From the NCBI GenBank assembly GCA_019241095.1, contig JAFAXJ010000005.1, positions 1 through 7,030 of the forward strand: a DNA stretch of 7,030 nt, read 5' to 3'. The first letter of the stretch is position 1. Each line of letters starts with the position of its first letter. The position numbers and the translations under genes are program-made. Origin of the DNA: Verrucomicrobiota bacterium. Its GTDB lineage: Bacteria; Verrucomicrobiota; Verrucomicrobiia; Chthoniobacterales; JAFAMB01. The notes below the pieces were generated by a model that saw nothing but the letters and a program-made list of their open reading frames with translations, was not told the origin of the DNA and ran no database searches. This document shows, one piece after another, positions 5,682 through 7,030 of the stretch.

Positions 5682-6806
5682 ATGGATGAGGCAGTCCATA
5701 AAAGTCCAGACTTCGTCTTTCACCAAGAAATGCCGCCGAATGGCGGTCCCTCGCTCAACCGATTGGTTGAAGAATTTATTACTCCGGAAACAGATTTCTT
5801 TCTTCGCACGCACGGAAATATTCCGCAACTTGCTAGCCCAACGCATCGACTAACAATCGGAGGCTTAGTTAGCCGTCCTTGCCAATTCTCCTTGGAGGAA
5901 CTCTTTGAACGCTTTCCGACTAGAGAAATCACAGCGACCCTTCAGTGCGCGGGGAACCGACGTTCTGGCGCTTCGGCTTTCAAGCAAGTGCCGAACGAGG
6001 TGGATTGGGGCAATGAGGCCATCAGCAACGCGGTCTGGAAAGGCTGTTCCTTGGCAGACGTGATTCACTCTGTCGGATACGTTGATGGGGCCAAGCATCT
6101 TGAATTTATCGGCTCAGACATTTGTCAGAAAGAAGGTGTGCAGACGCAATTCGGCGGATCAATTCCTTTGGAGCGCGCGCTCGTCGATGATGTGCTGCTC
6201 GCATGGGGAATGAACGGTCAGCCATTGACTCTGCAACACGGCGCCCCTTTACGCGCCATCGTCCCCGGGTATATCGGCGCTCGAAGCGTTAAATGGCTTC
6301 AAAGGATCAATCTGCTTAACGCGCCATCCACTAACTTGTTTCACGCACATGCTTATCGCTTGTTCTCGCCTGCGGCGTCTTCCTCCGATGCAAACTGGGA
6401 GCAAGCATTAGAACTCGGGGAGCTCTCCGTTAATTCCTGTATCTGTTCGATCGAAGAAGTGTCCGACGGCCTTTTGATTAAAGGTTATGCAACAGCGGGA
6501 GGAAGTCGGTGCGCTGTGAGGGTCGAAATCGGATATAGTGAGCCGTTAAAGTGGATCGAAGCGTCTTTTCAAGATCCAGCCCAAACCGGTTCTTGGCGGC
6601 GCTGGCGAACCCTCATCCCTAAGCTTCTCGTTGGCGAACTCATCTGTGTACGGGCTTGGGATTCTGCCGCGAACACGCAACCAGAAGATCCCGAAAACGT
6701 CTGGAACTTCAAAGGTTATATGAATAACGCGTGGCACAGGGTTCGATTCGGAATGCCATTTCAGGACGTACTGATGGCAAAGCCGGAAGTGGAGTTTTAT
6801 CTCTGA
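5682..6806 (+). CDS. Sulfite oxidase-family molybdopterin enzyme, apparently cytoplasmic
   Basis: It is predicted to oxidise sulfite to sulfate using a molybdenum-pterin cofactor. The catalytic domain (about 30-220) contains LQCAGNRR at 87-94, whose Cys89 should ligate molybdenum, and GAPLRAIVPGYIGARSVKW at 187-205. Arg42 and Tyr225 lie 47 residues before and 136 after Cys89, the same spacing as Arg160 and Tyr343 around Cys207 in human sulfite oxidase. This supports a true sulfite oxidase rather than MsrP/YedY. The C-terminal dimerisation domain (about 240-374) ends with the typical WDSAANTQP and WNFKGYMNNAWHRV segments. There is no haem domain. The N-terminus has no Tat motif or hydrophobic segment. 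Upstream in frame there is no ATG, GTG or TTG back to a TAA at 5616-5618, so a signal peptide has not been missed by mis-starting. The ribosome-binding site is GGAG/AAGG at 5667-5675, well spaced from the ATG. Its electron acceptor is not identifiable here; the next gene is a candidate partner only by position. Confidence 0.92.
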   Translation: MDEAVHKSPDFVFHQEMPPNGGPSLNRLVEEFITPETDFFLRTHGNIPQLASPTHRLTIGGLVSRPCQFSLEELFERFPTREITATLQCAGNRRSGASAFKQVPNEVDWGNEAISNAVWKGCSLADVIHSVGYVDGAKHLEFIGSDICQKEGVQTQFGGSIPLERALVDDVLLAWGMNGQPLTLQHGAPLRAIVPGYIGARSVKWLQRINLLNAPSTNLFHAHAYRLFSPAASSSDANWEQALELGELSVNSCICSIEEVSDGLLIKGYATAGGSRCAVRVEIGYSEPLKWIEASFQDPAQTGSWRRWRTLIPKLLVGELICVRAWDSAANTQPEDPENVWNFKGYMNNAWHRVRFGMPFQDVLMAKPEVEFYL

Positions 6807-6862
6807 TCGAGGCAATACTTCTAGCAAAAAAAGTCAGTCACGAACTAGTACATCATTCGGCT

Positions 6863-6882
6863 TTTGCCAAAACGGAGGCAAA
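6863..6882 (+). repeat. 6-bp inverted repeat in the gap after the sulfite oxidase gene
   Basis: TTTGCC (6863-6868) and GGCAAA (6877-6882) form a perfect 6-bp stem with an 8-nt loop. There is no T-run on either side, so it is not a standard intrinsic terminator. It is the only notable structure in the 152-bp gap at 6807-6958. It may be an operator or simply chance. Confidence 0.25.
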
Positions 6883-6946
6883 TAAAGCGGTGTTGAAGAA
6901 AGCGGCAAAATACTCGGTTTAACGTCTATACCTACCGAATACGCAT

Positions 6947-6953
6947 AAAGGAG
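6947..6953 (+). promoter_or_regulatory. Strong ribosome-binding site
   Basis: AAAGGAG lies 5 nt before the ATG at 6959. It is the best Shine-Dalgarno match in the window and decides the start of the edge ORF. The transporter genes, by contrast, have poor or badly spaced sites. Confidence 0.6.
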
Positions 6954-6958
6954 CGGCA

Positions 6959-7030
6959 ATGACTGCCGAGGTTTTGCACTGGAAGTTCGCTCGCTTGGCC
7001 CACGGAACCACCGCCAAAAAAAGCCGAACG
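6959..7030 (+). CDS. Start of an unidentified gene cut by the window edge (partial)
   Basis: An ATG behind an excellent ribosome-binding site opens a frame of 24 codons that reaches the window end without a stop. The visible product begins MTAEVLHWKFARLAHG and continues with a basic stretch, TTAKKSRT. It has the same strand as the sulfite oxidase gene and lies 152 bp after it, so the two may be cotranscribed. No family can be recognised. A basic N-terminal region could precede a signal or membrane segment, and partner cytochromes often follow sulfite dehydrogenase genes, but no CxxCH or hydrophobic segment is visible in this fragment. Confidence 0.5.
   Translation, partial: MTAEVLHWKFARLAHGTTAKKSRT

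Noticed and set aside
6731..6922. 63-residue open frame overlapping the end of the sulfite oxidase gene
   Set aside because: Its start is inside the conserved C-terminal domain, it has no ribosome-binding site and no recognisable motif. The part after 6806 contains only a late GTG/TTG pair as possible starts.
1..7030. CRISPR array, insertion sequence, attachment site or replication origin
   Set aside because: No spaced direct repeats, transposase or integrase motifs, terminal inverted repeats or iteron-like clusters were seen.

Overview
The window holds five adjacent same-strand genes, or six counting a fragment at each edge, with no mobile element, RNA gene or CRISPR array. By eye the base composition is roughly 50-55% GC. 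Gram-negative traits are a Tat-type signal on the binding protein and an envelope ABC importer. With the protein families seen, this suggests a proteobacterium, perhaps an alphaproteobacterium of the rhizobial type. That assignment is an inference from protein style only, because nothing in the window marks the taxon directly.

Layout: (1) bases 1-54 may be the last 17 codons of an upstream gene. (2) 102-4148 is a complete CUT2/ribose-type sugar ABC importer in the order binding protein, duplicated ATPase, permease. A 119-bp hairpin-bearing gap separates the first two genes and only 10 bp the last two. (3) A likely intrinsic terminator lies at 4159-4180, just after the permease stop. (4) About 4247-5440 encodes a PLP-dependent threonine synthase-like enzyme with an N-terminal zinc ribbon. 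(5) A 241-bp gap with small hairpins and a repeated 8-mer follows. (6) 5682-6806 encodes a sulfite oxidase-family molybdoenzyme with no signal peptide. (7) A 152-bp gap leads to an ORF with a strong ribosome-binding site at 6959 that runs off the window.

The importer is a self-consistent unit: a secreted solute receptor, a single permease that presumably homodimerises, and a two-domain ATPase in which one composite ATP site looks competent and the other degenerate. The two enzymes behind it are not standard sugar-catabolic partners. A threonine synthase-fold PLP enzyme next to a cytosolic-looking sulfite oxidase raises the possibility that the cluster imports a sulfonated compound, cleaves it (beta/gamma-elimination or replacement involving sulfite), and oxidises the sulfite to sulfate. 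This is a hypothesis from neighbourhood only. The terminator and the 241-bp gap are compatible with the genes being separate units, and the PLP enzyme belongs to a family often annotated simply as threonine synthase.
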